Source: Streptomyces spiralis | GTDB taxonomy: Bacteria; Actinomycetota; Actinomycetes; Streptomycetales; Streptomycetaceae | Assembly (NCBI RefSeq): GCF_014654675.1 | Contig: NZ_BNBC01000029.1 | Coordinates: 54,547-118,546, forward strand | Direction: 5' to 3' | DNA: 64,000 nucleotides | Shown here: piece after piece, positions 1 to 8,919 of the stretch | How positions within the stretch are numbered: position 1 is the first letter of the stretch | Layout of the letters: each line of letters opens with the position of its first letter | Position numbers and translations under genes: made by a program | Notes under the pieces: generated by a model | The model's input: only the letters and a program-made list of their open reading frames with translations | What the model was told of the DNA's origin: nothing | The model's database searches: none

Positions 1-429
1 CCACCCGTCGCGCGCCACGGGGGCGCACGCGGGCAGGGGCCTTCATGGGTGTGTGCCTCCATCCTGCCCTTTTCGGCCATAAGTCGGCTGTAAGCCGGGG
101 AGGCGGCGGTCCCGCGGACGGGGCGTGCGGGGCCTGCGGGCCGGGCGCGAGAGGGACGAAGGGGCCGGGAATGCCGAACTTTCTTCCGCGGTTCAGGTTT
201 CCGCGGGAGGGAGCCGGGGGAGGACGGCTTTACACCCCGCGATCACGCTCTGCATGTGCCGCACGACCATGCGGTACCCCGCGATCAGCTCCGCAGAGTG
301 GGCGTGGGTGTCCGGCACCGTCGCCGCCCAGCACGGGCAGCGCTGGGCACCTACTGGAGACGTGATCGCCCCTTCCGAACGGCACACCCCCGTGCCACCG
401 ACCCACGACCCAGGACGAGGGGGCGCAGC
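1..429. other. Leading segment without a convincing gene
   Basis: This GC-rich stretch has open frames on both strands, but none has a good ribosome binding site or a protein-like composition. I see no RNA gene or long repeat. Its right end must carry the promoter and leader of the small gene that begins at 430. The left edge may be the upstream region of a gene outside the window. Confidence 0.5.
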
Positions 430-603
430 ATGGACGCATTCACCGCAGGACTTCTGCAGCGCATAAAGGCGACCGAGTCCGACCTGACGCGGGCTCGTGA
501 CGAGGGCGACGACTTCCTCGTCGAGGTGGAGCTGGGCGAACTCGACGACCTGCGCCGCCTCGCCGCCGAACACGGTGTGGAAGTCGGCGTGTCCGGCGTC
601 TGA
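430..603 (+). CDS. Small conserved hypothetical protein, 57 aa
   Basis: A short acidic protein of 57 residues, rich in Glu and Asp and probably one or two helices. I recognise no catalytic motif or membrane segment. The ATG at 430 is preceded at good distance by a purine-rich GAGGGGG, which is why I chose it. A strong hairpin lies 28 bases after the stop, and the next gene converges on it from the other side. The small size and orderly ending suggest a genuine small gene. Function is unknown. Confidence 0.65.
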   Translation: MDAFTAGLLQRIKATESDLTRARDEGDDFLVEVELGELDDLRRLAAEHGVEVGVSGV

Positions 604-631
604 TCCGCGTGTGGTCGAGCGACCGCACACG

Positions 632-668
632 AACGGGACCCCCGGCGTTCGGCGCCGGGGGTCCCGTT
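632..668. terminator. Strong bidirectional hairpin terminator
   Basis: A perfect 16-bp stem (632-647 paired with 653-668) with a 5-base loop lies between the small gene ending at 603 and the phosphatase gene ending at 727 on the other strand. It can serve both convergent transcripts. There is no long T run, as is usual for Streptomyces terminators. Confidence 0.85.
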
Positions 669-726
669 GTGCTCACACTGCGGGCGAGCCGAAGGGGCTC
701 GGGCGCCCCGCAGGAGGACGGGTCGC

Positions 727-1557
727 CTAAACGCCGTCGTGCCCGTCGTGCCAGGCGCCGAAGTCCTCCAGGAGGTTCTGGAGGGGCTCGAAGACCCCCG
801 GGCTCGCCGCGACCGTCAGGTCGCGGGACAGGCGTTCTCCGGGGCGGCCCCCGGTGCGGGCGCCCGCCTCGCGGGCGATCAGGTCGCCCGCGGCGTAGTC
901 CCAGGGGTTCAGGCCGCGCTCGTAGTAGCCGTCGAGGCGGCCCACGGCCACGTCGCACAGGTCGATCGCGGCCGAGCCGCCGCGCCGGATGTCGCGCACC
1001 AGCGGGATCACGCGGCGGACGACGTCGGCCTGGTGGGCGCGGACCTCGGCGACGTAGTTGAAGCCGGTGGAGACCAGGGCCTGGTCCAGGGGCGGTGCGG
1101 GGCGGCACGCCAGCTTGCGCTCGCCGGCCCAGGCGCCGGTGGCCCAGGCGCCCCGGCCGCGCACCGCGTGGAACGTCTCGCCACGCATGGGAGCGGTCAC
1201 GACTCCGACGACGGGCTCGCCGTCCTGCTCGGCCGCGATGGAGACGGCCCAGGTGGGCAGGCCGTAGAGGTAGTTCACCGTGCCGTCGAGCGGGTCGATC
1301 ACCCAGCGGATGCCGCTGGTGCCCTCGACGGAGGCCCCCTCCTCGCCGAGGAAGCCGTCGTCGGGACGCCGGTCGGAGATCAGGCCGGTGATCAGTTTCT
1401 CGGCCGCGATGTCCATCTCGGTGACGACGTCGATCGGGCTGGACTTGGTGGCGGCGACCGCGAGGTCGGCCGGGCGGCCGTCCCTCAGCAGCGCGCCCGC
1501 GCGCGCGGCGGCCTGGAGGGCGAGCTGGAGCAGTTCGGTGTGCAGGGAGTCGGTCAC
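727..1557 (-). CDS. Inositol monophosphatase family protein
   Basis: Predicted soluble metal-dependent phosphatase of 276 residues, the normal family length. It probably hydrolyses inositol phosphate or a related sugar or nucleotide phosphate. The family motifs are intact: the metal ligands in GEEG (residues 71-74), the core WVIDPLDGT (85-93), and a late NPWD (217-220) with the third metal Asp. I chose the GTG at 1557 because TGAGGACC lies just upstream. The start is 8 bases after the hemH stop, so the two are probably cotranscribed and translated in tandem. The exact substrate cannot be read from sequence; SuhB, HisN and CysQ relatives share these motifs. Confidence 0.9.
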   Translation of the reverse strand: MTDSLHTELLQLALQAAARAGALLRDGRPADLAVAATKSSPIDVVTEMDIAAEKLITGLISDRRPDDGFLGEEGASVEGTSGIRWVIDPLDGTVNYLYGLPTWAVSIAAEQDGEPVVGVVTAPMRGETFHAVRGRGAWATGAWAGERKLACRPAPPLDQALVSTGFNYVAEVRAHQADVVRRVIPLVRDIRRGGSAAIDLCDVAVGRLDGYYERGLNPWDYAAGDLIAREAGARTGGRPGERLSRDLTVAASPGVFEPLQNLLEDFGAWHDGHDGV

Positions 1558-1565
1558 TGTGGTCC

Positions 1566-2693
1566 TCACGCGTACGGGCTGTCGGCGCCCGCGGCGGCGG
1601 GGCGGGGGGCGCGGGCCGGGCAGCAGCCCACCGGGCAGACGTCGTGGCTCGCGCCCAGGGCGCCCAGGGCGCACGGCGTGACCTCCTGGCCGCGTTCCGC
1701 GCGGGCACGCTCCAGGATCAGGTCGCGGACCGCGGCGGCGAACCTCGGGTCGGCGCCGACCGTGGCCGAGCGGCGCACCGGCAGGCCCAGCTCCTCGGCC
1801 TTGGCCTTGGCCTCCGTGTCGAGGTCGTAGAGGACCTCCATGTGGTCGGAGACGAAGCCGATGGGCGCCATGACGACCGCCGGGGCACCTGCGGTGCGGC
1901 GGTCCTCCAGGTGGTCGCAGATGTCGGGTTCCAGCCACGGGATGTGCGGGGCGCCGGAGCGGGACTGGTAGACGAGCTGCCAGGGGTGGTCGACGCCGGT
2001 GCGCTCGCGGAGCGCGTCGGCGATCAGCCGGGCCACGTCCAGGTGCTGGCGGACGTAGGCCCCGCCGTCACCGTGGTCGCCGACGGGGCCGGAGGCGTCG
2101 GCGGCCGAGGTCGGGATCGAGTGGGTCGTGAAGGCGATGTGGGCGCCGTCGCGGACGCCCTCGGGGAGGTCGGCGAGGGATTCCTGTACGCCGTCGATCA
2201 TGGGTTCGACGAAGCCGGGATGGTTGAAGTAGTGCCGCAGCTTGTCGATCCTGGGCAGCTCCAGGCCCTCGGCCTCCAGGGCGGCCAGCGAGTCGGCGAG
2301 GTTCTCGCGGTACTGGCGGCAGCCCGAGTAGGAGGCGTAGGCGCTGGTGGCCAGGACCAGGATGCGGCGACGGCCGTCACGGACCATGTCCCGCAGGGTG
2401 TCGGTGAGGTAGGGCGCCCAGTTGCGGTTGCCCCAGTAGACCGGCAGGTCCAGGCCGTGGTCGGCGAAGTCCTTGCGGAGGGCGTCCAGCAGGGCGCGGT
2501 TCTGGTCGTTGATGGGGCTGACCCCGCCGAACAGGAAGTAGTGCTGCCCGACTTCCTTCAGGCGTTCCTTCGGGATGCCGCGCCCGCGTGTCACGTTCTC
2601 CAGGAACGGGACCACGTCGTCCGGCCCCTCCGGGCCGCCGAACGAGAGCAGGAGCAGGGCGTCGTACGGGGTGGCATCGAGCGCGTCTGGCAT
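1566..2693 (-). CDS. hemH: Ferrochelatase (coproporphyrin type)
   Basis: Inserts ferrous iron into the porphyrin ring near the end of haem synthesis. In Actinobacteria the substrate is coproporphyrin III rather than protoporphyrin. At 375 residues it has family length. The active-site His lies in TTHSIP (H191), following an SGCRQY segment near residue 125. The C-terminus has four cysteines, C341, C353, C357 and C358, in the arrangement that holds a [2Fe-2S] cluster in some actinobacterial ferrochelatases (family knowledge). The ATG at 2693 is the sensible start, since an upstream in-frame start would add an unrelated tail. First gene of a two-gene unit with the phosphatase. Confidence 0.95.
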   Translation of the reverse strand: MPDALDATPYDALLLLSFGGPEGPDDVVPFLENVTRGRGIPKERLKEVGQHYFLFGGVSPINDQNRALLDALRKDFADHGLDLPVYWGNRNWAPYLTDTLRDMVRDGRRRILVLATSAYASYSGCRQYRENLADSLAALEAEGLELPRIDKLRHYFNHPGFVEPMIDGVQESLADLPEGVRDGAHIAFTTHSIPTSAADASGPVGDHGDGGAYVRQHLDVARLIADALRERTGVDHPWQLVYQSRSGAPHIPWLEPDICDHLEDRRTAGAPAVVMAPIGFVSDHMEVLYDLDTEAKAKAEELGLPVRRSATVGADPRFAAAVRDLILERARAERGQEVTPCALGALGASHDVCPVGCCPARAPRPAAAGADSPYA

Positions 2694-2879
2694 GTCTCGA
2701 TCCTGCCACCCGGCGCCGACAGCCCGGATCCCGACCCGCACGGGCGTGTGCGTCGGGGCCGCTTCGTCTGCGTGTGCAGCTTCATAAGCGTGTGCAGCGG
2801 TGCCATCGAATCCGTAAGCTGTATCGGCTACCTACGCGCCTTACCGCAGCCCGGCCTCACCGCACCCCGGAGACCTCCC

Positions 2880-4118
2880 TTGCCCAGCCCCTATCGCGCC
2901 CTCTTCGCCGCCCCAGGCTCCAAGGGCTTCTCCGCCGCGGGGTTCATCGGCCGTATGCCGCTGTCGATGATGGGCATCGGCGTGGTCACGATGATCTCCC
3001 AGCTCACCGGGCGCTACGGGCTCGCGGGCGCGCTGTCGGCCACCATCGCGCTGGCCGCCGCCGCGCTCGGGCCGCAGATCTCGCGATTGGTCGACCAGTA
3101 CGGGCAGCGCCGGGTGCTGCGGCCGGCCACGCTGGTCGCGCTGACCGCGGCGGCTGGGCTGCTGCTCGCCGCGTACTTCCGGTGGCCGGACTGGGTGCTG
3201 TTCCTGTGCGCCGCCGGGATCGGTTCGGTGCCGTCCCTGGGCGCGATGGTCCGTGCGCGCTGGGCGGCGGTGTACCGGGGAACCCCGCAGCTGCACACCG
3301 CCTATTCGTTCGAGTCGGTGGTCGACGAGGTCTGCTTCATCTTCGGACCGATCGTCTCCATCGGCCTGTCCACGGCCTGGTTCCCGGAGGCGGGGCCGCT
3401 GCTCGCCGCGGGCTTCCTGGCCGTGGGGGTCTTCTGGCTGACCGCGCAGCGGGCCACGGAGCCCGAGCCGCACCCGCGCGAGCACCACGGCGGCGGCTCG
3501 GCGCTGCGCTCGCGCGGGCTGCAGGTCCTGGTGGCCACGTTCGTGGCGACGGGGTCGATCTTCGGCGCGGTCGACGTGGTCACCGTGGCGTTCGCCGACG
3601 AGCGGGGGCACAAGAGTGCGGCGAGCGTCGTGCTCGCGCTGTACGCGGCGGGCTCCTGCTCTGCGGGCGTGCTCTTCGGCCTGCTGCGGCCGTCCGGAGC
3701 GCCCGCCCGCCGCTGGGCGCTGGGCATATGTGCGATGGCCGTGAGTATGATCCCCCTCCTACTGGTCGGAAACCTGCTGTTTCTGGCCGTGGCGCTGTTC
3801 GTCGCGGGCCTGTCCGTCGCTCCCACCATGATCACGACGATGGCCCTCGTCGAGGAGCACGTACCACGCGCGCACCTGACCGAGGGCATGACCTGGGTGA
3901 GCACCGGACTCGCGGTCGGCGTGGCGTTCGGTTCGTCGGTGGCCGGCTGGGTGATCGACGCGGCCGGTGCGCGGGCCGGGTACGGGGTCCCGGCGGTGTC
4001 CGGGGCCGTCGCGGTCGCGGTGGGTTTCCTCGGGTACCGCCGGCTCAGCAGGCCGGCTCCGGGACGGGGAGGCTTCGTTGAGCAGCACAGCGAGCGCGAA
4101 GAACGGCACGTGGCGTAA
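2880..4118 (+). CDS. MFS transporter, 412 aa
   Basis: An integral membrane protein with about 12 hydrophobic segments and the loop motif of major facilitator carriers (DQYGQRR near residue 75). It probably exports or exchanges a small molecule by proton coupling. The substrate is unknown. I chose the TTG at 2880 because GGAGACC lies just upstream and the following residues start the first membrane segment. It diverges from hemH. Its last 41 bases overlap the start of the next gene, so translation of the flavoprotein may be coupled to it. Confidence 0.85.
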   Translation: MPSPYRALFAAPGSKGFSAAGFIGRMPLSMMGIGVVTMISQLTGRYGLAGALSATIALAAAALGPQISRLVDQYGQRRVLRPATLVALTAAAGLLLAAYFRWPDWVLFLCAAGIGSVPSLGAMVRARWAAVYRGTPQLHTAYSFESVVDEVCFIFGPIVSIGLSTAWFPEAGPLLAAGFLAVGVFWLTAQRATEPEPHPREHHGGGSALRSRGLQVLVATFVATGSIFGAVDVVTVAFADERGHKSAASVVLALYAAGSCSAGVLFGLLRPSGAPARRWALGICAMAVSMIPLLLVGNLLFLAVALFVAGLSVAPTMITTMALVEEHVPRAHLTEGMTWVSTGLAVGVAFGSSVAGWVIDAAGARAGYGVPAVSGAVAVAVGFLGYRRLSRPAPGRGGFVEQHSEREERHVA

Positions 4119-5397
4119 CTGGGGCGGCAACGTCGGCGCCCGTCCCGCGCGGGAGGTCGCGCCCGCCTCGGTCGAGGAACTGGCGGCCGCGGTCCGGCGG
4201 GCCGCCGAGGACGGCCTGAAGGTGAAGGCCGTCGGTACAGGGCACTCCTTCACGTCCATCGCCGCCACCGACGGCGTCTTGATCCGCCCTCAACTCTTGA
4301 CGGGCATCCGCACCATCGACCGCGACGCCATGACGGTCACGGTGGAGGCCGGCACACCGCTCAAGAGGCTCAACATGGCGCTCGCGCGGGAGGGCCTGTC
4401 CCTCACCAACATGGGCGACATCATGGAGCAGACGGTGTCCGGGGCCACCAGCACCGGCACCCACGGCACCGGCCGGGAGTCCGCGTCGATCGCGGCCCAG
4501 ATCAAGGGCCTGGAGCTGGTCACGGCGGACGGCTCGACGCTCACCTGCTCCGACAAGGAGAACCCCGAGGTCTTCGCGGCCGCGCGGATCGGCCTGGGCG
4601 CGCTGGGCATCGTCACGGCGATCACCTTCGCCGTCGAGCCGATCTTCCTGCTCACCGCCCGCGAGGAGCCGATGCCCCTGGAGAAGGTCCTCGCCGAGTT
4701 CGACCAGCTCTGGGCGGAGAACGAGCACTTCGAGTTCTACTGGTTCCCGCACACCGGCAGCACCAACACCAAGCGCAACAACCGCAGTGCCGGCCCGGAG
4801 GCACCGGTGGGGCAGTTGGCGGGCTGGTTCGAGGACGAGTTCCTCTCCAACGGCGTCTTCCAGGTCGCCAACTGGGTGGGCCGCGCGGCGCCCGCCACCG
4901 TCCCCGCGATCGCCCGGGTCTCCAGCCGGGCGCTGTCCGCACGGACGTACACCGACATCCCCTACAAGGTCTTCACCTCCCCGCGCCGGGTGCGGTTCGT
5001 GGAGATGGAGTACGCCGTCCCGCGCGCGGCCCTGCCCGACACGCTGCGCGAGCTGAAGGCGATGGTGGACCACTCAGGTCTGCGGGTGAGCTTCCCGGTG
5101 GAGGTGCGCACGGCGCCCGCCGACGACATCACCCTGTCCACCGCCTCGGGCCGGGAGAGCGCGTACGTCGCGGTCCACATGTTCCGGGGGACGCCCTACC
5201 AGCGGTACTTCACCGCCGCGGAGCGGATCTTCACCGCGCACGAGGGCCGGCCGCACTGGGGCAAGATCCACACCAGGGACGCGGAGTACTTCGCCGGGGT
5301 GTATCCGCGCTTCGGCGAGTTCACTGCGCTGCGGGACCGGCTGGATCCTGAACGTCTGTTCCAGAACGACTACTTGCGGAGGGTGCTGGGGTCGTAG
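4078..5397 (+). CDS. FAD-linked sugar lactone oxidase (ALO/GLO family)
   Basis: A flavoprotein of 439 residues of the FAD_binding_4 plus ALO type, which oxidises sugar-1,4-lactones or alditols using oxygen or another acceptor. The N-terminal FAD domain shows GTGHSF, whose His is the usual covalent FAD site in this family, and GATSTGTHGTG. The C-terminal domain ends with HWGKIH and the RLDPERLFQNDYL signature. The TTG at 4078 follows GGGGAGG at good spacing. The gene overlaps the MFS gene by 41 bases in another frame, and its end overlaps the convergent gene by 77 bases. The natural substrate is unknown; xylitol oxidase-like activity is one alternative. Confidence 0.88.
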   Translation: MSSTASAKNGTWRNWGGNVGARPAREVAPASVEELAAAVRRAAEDGLKVKAVGTGHSFTSIAATDGVLIRPQLLTGIRTIDRDAMTVTVEAGTPLKRLNMALAREGLSLTNMGDIMEQTVSGATSTGTHGTGRESASIAAQIKGLELVTADGSTLTCSDKENPEVFAAARIGLGALGIVTAITFAVEPIFLLTAREEPMPLEKVLAEFDQLWAENEHFEFYWFPHTGSTNTKRNNRSAGPEAPVGQLAGWFEDEFLSNGVFQVANWVGRAAPATVPAIARVSSRALSARTYTDIPYKVFTSPRRVRFVEMEYAVPRAALPDTLRELKAMVDHSGLRVSFPVEVRTAPADDITLSTASGRESAYVAVHMFRGTPYQRYFTAAERIFTAHEGRPHWGKIHTRDAEYFAGVYPRFGEFTALRDRLDPERLFQNDYLRRVLGS

Positions 5398-6145
5398 CGG
5401 ACGCGCTGGGCGCCGGGGCCGGGGCATCGGTTCCTGCCGTGCTCCCCGTCCCCGGGGTGCCGACGCTCTCGCCGCCGCTGCCGGTGCCTCCGGTGGCGTC
5501 CGCGGTCGGCGTCGGGCTCACCGCCGTATCGCCGTCCCCGCGGCCGGAGCCGTCTCCGCGCGGGGACGTGCCGTCACCGCTCCCGGCCGGCGCGGTCCGC
5601 GAGTCGGACGGAACCGGCGTCCGGTCGCCGGCCGGGCCGGACGGCGCGCGCCGTCCGGTCACGGCGTCGCCGACGGTCGTGCCCTTCCCGCCGCTGAAGC
5701 TGTCGCCCGACACCAGTTCGTACGCGGTGATGCCGGCCATGGTGACCCCGAAGACGAGGGCGGCCGCGACCACGGGCCGCTTCCAGTTCTTGACCCGGGC
5801 CCGGTAGACGGTGCCGGATGTGAACTCCCCCGGGGGCGGCGGTGTCCGGCCGCCGGGGACGGCCGCCGGGAGCGGCCTGGACGAGACGGCCGTCGCGTCA
5901 CGGAGGTGTTCACCGGTGCGCCGGAAGAAGTGCTGGAAGAACGAGCCGCCACAGGTGGCGATGACGCTGACGACACCGGCCCCGAGGATCGTGCCGTAGA
6001 CGCCGAAGTAGGAGGCCAGCTTCGCGGCCACCACCGCGGCGACGGCGCTGCCCGCGACCTGAGGCACGTTCAGGTCGATCCGCTTCTTCTTCGTCACCCC
6101 CTCACTCGCGCTCCGCACACCACCGTTGTCGGGCCTTTCACGCAT
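5321..6145 (-). CDS. Membrane protein with disordered C-terminal half
   Basis: A 274-residue protein with a short charged N-terminus (KKKR), a double hydrophobic hairpin at about residues 25-60, a linker, another membrane segment near 115-135, and then about 130 residues of Ser/Thr/Pro/Gly-rich, probably extracellular tail. I recognise no enzymatic domain. The ATG at 6145 (MRERPDN...) is the likely start. The final 77 bases overlap the convergent oxidase gene, so the low-complexity tail is read through the oxidase C-terminus in antisense. Codon bias fits the host. Function is unknown. Confidence 0.7.
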   Translation of the reverse strand: MRERPDNGGVRSASEGVTKKKRIDLNVPQVAGSAVAAVVAAKLASYFGVYGTILGAGVVSVIATCGGSFFQHFFRRTGEHLRDATAVSSRPLPAAVPGGRTPPPPGEFTSGTVYRARVKNWKRPVVAAALVFGVTMAGITAYELVSGDSFSGGKGTTVGDAVTGRRAPSGPAGDRTPVPSDSRTAPAGSGDGTSPRGDGSGRGDGDTAVSPTPTADATGGTGSGGESVGTPGTGSTAGTDAPAPAPSASATTPAPSASSRSGTDVQDPAGPAAQ

Positions 6146-6644
6146 ACCCGGACCTTGCCTGCCTCTCCCGTACACGATCGAGCACAGCCGAACCTTCGGG
6201 ACGCGATCGGCCGACTGCACGAGAAAGGGACGTACGGACGAAACCGTTAGTTCCGTTTCCGGTGAATACGTGAAGTACGCCACGTTCATGATCGAGGAAT
6301 CCGGTCACGGAGGGCCAAGTCCCGCCCCTTGCCTGAAGTTGGACGGCGCGCCAATCCACGCACGTGGTCCAAATGGAGTACTGTTGCGAGCCCTGGGTCC
6401 GGTCTCCCGCCAGGGCGTCCGGGGCCTTGCTGGACCGCCGGGAGGGGGCTGGTCGCACAGGGTGACGGAGTTGGTCACTGAGCGTTGTGAACAGGTAACC
6501 GTGCCATAACGGCGATCCAGGGCCCGCGCCCGACACGCCGGGCAACTCGGCAAGGTTGTGGCAGGCTGCACCCGGGCAGGCCACACTCGACTAGCGGAAG
6601 CAGCGACGCACGTGACGTCGGCAGGCACCACCCGGGAGGTCCCC
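6146..6644. other. Divergent intergenic region upstream of sepH
   Basis: A stretch of about 500 bases between divergent genes, without a convincing gene. It holds a small inverted repeat TTGGAC/GTCCAA (6339-6344 and 6367-6372), and at 6461-6479 a sequence that on the minus strand reads AGTGA-N9-TCACC, the shape of a BldD box. Promoters for both flanking genes must lie here. Confidence 0.5.
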
Positions 6645-7676
6645 ATGCCCGAACTGCGTGTCGTGGCCGTCTCCAATGACGGCACACGGCTGGTGCTGAA
6701 GGCTGCGGACAGCACGGAGTACACGCTTCCGATCGACGAACGGCTCCGCGCCGCCGTGCGCGGCGACCGTCCCCGCCTCGGCCAGATCGAGATCGAGGTG
6801 GAGAGCCATCTCCGCCCCCGTGACATCCAGGCGCGGATACGAGCCGGTGCGACCGCGGAAGAGGTCGCCCAGCTCGCCGGCATCCCCGTGGACCGGGTAC
6901 GGCGCTTCGAGGGCCCCGTGCTCGCCGAGCGCGCCTTCATGGCCGAGCGGGCCCGCAAGACCCCGGTCCGCCGCCCCGGCGAGAACTCCGGCCCGCTGCT
7001 CGGCGAGGCCGTCCAGGAGCGGCTGTTGCTGCGCGGCGCCGAGAAGGACACCGTCCAGTGGGACTCCTGGCGCCGCGACGACGGCACCTGGGAGGTCCTG
7101 CTGGTCTACCGGGTCGCGGGCGAACCGCACTCGGCGAGCTGGACGTACGACCCGCCGCGGCGCCTGGTGCAGGCCGTCGACGACGAGGCGCGCGCCCTGA
7201 TCGGGGAGTCCGACGACCTCGGGGCCCCCGAGCCGAGCTTCCCGTTCGTGCCGCGCATCGCCCGGCTGCCGCGCGAACGTTCCTTCGACCGGGACCGGGA
7301 ACGTCCCGCGCTGCCGGCGCAGGCGCAGGAGCCGCCCGAGGAGAGCACGAGCGACCGCGACTCGCTGACCAGTCTGCTGGAGGCGGTGCCGAGCTTCCGC
7401 GGCGACCTCGTGGTGCCCGAGCGCGCACCGGAACCCACGGAGGAACCCGCCCAGGAAGCGGCGGTGGAGGAACCCCCCGCCCCCGCGGCCTCCGCCGGCG
7501 CCGGATCCGCCTACGCGGACGTGCTCATGCCGCGCTCCGTCGGCAGCCACCGCGACCGGCTCATCGGCGCCACCGACCGCCAGGCCGAAGCGGACGGCGT
7601 CCGCCCCGGCCGCCGCGCCGCCGTCCCGAGCTGGGACGAAATCGTGTTCGGCACCCGCCGCAAGAAGCAGGAGTAG
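6645..7676 (+). CDS. sepH: Cell division protein SepH (DUF3071)
   Basis: SepH is a conserved actinobacterial cytosolic protein that binds FtsZ and promotes Z-ring assembly at division septa. The 343 residues start with the DUF3071 domain (about 1-175). Within it a helix-turn-helix-like segment (AGATAEEVAQLAGIP, near residues 66-80) corresponds to the part needed for FtsZ activation in the family. The middle is charged and Pro-rich, probably disordered, and a short conserved C-terminal motif ends the protein (PSWDEIVFGTRRK). The ATG at 6645 follows GGGAGGT. The gene stands alone and is closed by a strong bidirectional terminator. Confidence 0.93.
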   Translation: MPELRVVAVSNDGTRLVLKAADSTEYTLPIDERLRAAVRGDRPRLGQIEIEVESHLRPRDIQARIRAGATAEEVAQLAGIPVDRVRRFEGPVLAERAFMAERARKTPVRRPGENSGPLLGEAVQERLLLRGAEKDTVQWDSWRRDDGTWEVLLVYRVAGEPHSASWTYDPPRRLVQAVDDEARALIGESDDLGAPEPSFPFVPRIARLPRERSFDRDRERPALPAQAQEPPEESTSDRDSLTSLLEAVPSFRGDLVVPERAPEPTEEPAQEAAVEEPPAPAASAGAGSAYADVLMPRSVGSHRDRLIGATDRQAEADGVRPGRRAAVPSWDEIVFGTRRKKQE

Positions 7677-7713
7677 AAGTCGGCGGCGCCGTACGGCGCG
7701 AGGTAGAACCAGG

Positions 7714-7752
7714 AAGAGGGCCGCCCGGCCGCATCGGCCGGGCGGCCCTCTT
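7714..7752. terminator. Bidirectional hairpin terminator
   Basis: A perfect 18-bp stem (7714-7731 with 7735-7752) and a 3-base loop lie between sepH and the convergent rhodanese gene. The ends are AAGA on one side and CTCTT on the other, so it can act in both directions. Confidence 0.9.
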
Positions 7753-7802
7753 GCCGGTGCCCGCAGGTCTGTCTCCCGCAGGTCCGTCCGTACGTACGGC
7801 CC

Positions 7803-8654
7803 CTACTGCGGGTCCGGTCCGACCGCCACCGGGCGGGACGGGTCCGCGGACCACTCCGACCACGACCCGACGTACAGGGCCGCCGGAATCCCCGCCACGG
7901 CCAGCGCCAGCGCCTCGTGCGCCGCGGAGACGCCCGAACCGCAGTAGACGCCCACGTCCTTGCCGTCGGCCGCGCCCAGCGCCTTGAACCGCGCCTGGAG
8001 TTCCGCCGCGGGCAGGAAGCGCCCGTCCGGGCCGACGTTCTCGGTCGTCGGCGCCGAGACCGCTCCCGGAATGTGGCCGCCCACCGGGTCGATCGGCTCC
8101 ACCTCGCCGCGGTACCGCTCCCCCGCGCGCGCATCGAAGAGCACCCCGGACCGGGCCAGCGCCGCGGCCCCGTCGGCGTCGAGGAGCGCCACGGCGCCCG
8201 GCGCCGGTGAGAAGTCGCCCTGGGCCGGCTCGGGCACCCCCGTCTCCAGCGGCCCCTCCCAGGCGGCCAGCCCGCCGTCCAGGACCCGGACGTCGGGGTG
8301 CCCCGTCCAGCGCAGCAGCCACCATGCGCGTGCCGCCGCCCAGCCCTGCCCGCCGTCGTACACGACGACCGGCCGGCCGGCGCTGACCCCCGCACGGCGC
8401 ATCGCGGCGCCGAACTCCTCGATGCCGGGCAGCGGATGACGGCCGTTCGAGCCGGGTGCAGAGGCCAGTTCGCGGTCCAGGTCGACGTAGACGGCTCCGG
8501 GGATGTGCCCGGACTCGTGGGCGGCGCGCCCGTCGAAGGGCGGCTCGCCGCCCGCCTTGGCCAGGCTGAGCTGCCAGCGGACGTCGAGCAGCACCGGCGG
8601 GTTCGGCCCGGCCAGGGCGCTCGCCAGGTCGGATGCGGAGATGATGGCGTTCAT
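7803..8654 (-). CDS. Sulfurtransferase (tandem rhodanese)
   Basis: Two-domain rhodanese of 283 residues that moves sulfane sulfur from thiosulfate or 3-mercaptopyruvate to a thiol acceptor such as cyanide or thioredoxin. The N-terminal domain is the inactive copy. The C-terminal domain carries the catalytic Cys in VYCGSGVSA (C238). The CGSGV loop resembles 3-mercaptopyruvate sulfurtransferases, whereas thiosulfate rhodaneses usually have CRKGV. I chose the ATG at 8654, not the one at 8663, because the GAGG site sits 9 bases before it and directly abuts the earlier ATG. It converges with sepH. Confidence 0.92.
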   Translation of the reverse strand: MNAIISASDLASALAGPNPPVLLDVRWQLSLAKAGGEPPFDGRAAHESGHIPGAVYVDLDRELASAPGSNGRHPLPGIEEFGAAMRRAGVSAGRPVVVYDGGQGWAAARAWWLLRWTGHPDVRVLDGGLAAWEGPLETGVPEPAQGDFSPAPGAVALLDADGAAALARSGVLFDARAGERYRGEVEPIDPVGGHIPGAVSAPTTENVGPDGRFLPAAELQARFKALGAADGKDVGVYCGSGVSAAHEALALAVAGIPAALYVGSWSEWSADPSRPVAVGPDPQ

Positions 8655-8919
8655 GGTCACCATCCTCGCGCACGGGGTGGCCGCCGCGTCCAGGTCCGAC
8701 TAATGTGCTCGGCCGGACAGGTCCGGTCACGACCCGTATGGGATCGGACACATGCTGTACAGCCGACCGACATCTGCCGGCAAGCGCACCGAAACGGGCG
8801 GGAAACCGCGGAACGGGCATCCTCCGGGCAAGGAACCGCTGTTGGGTGGGGGCGAGCATCCGCTCTGGTCCGGGGAGCGGAATCGACGCGGCCATCGCGA
8901 GGCCGAGAAGAGAGTGACG

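Noticed and set aside
193..630. 145-codon open frame on the minus strand across the first small gene
   Set aside because: It overlaps the better-supported plus-strand gene and crosses the base of the hairpin region, with no ribosome site and a poor protein-like composition.
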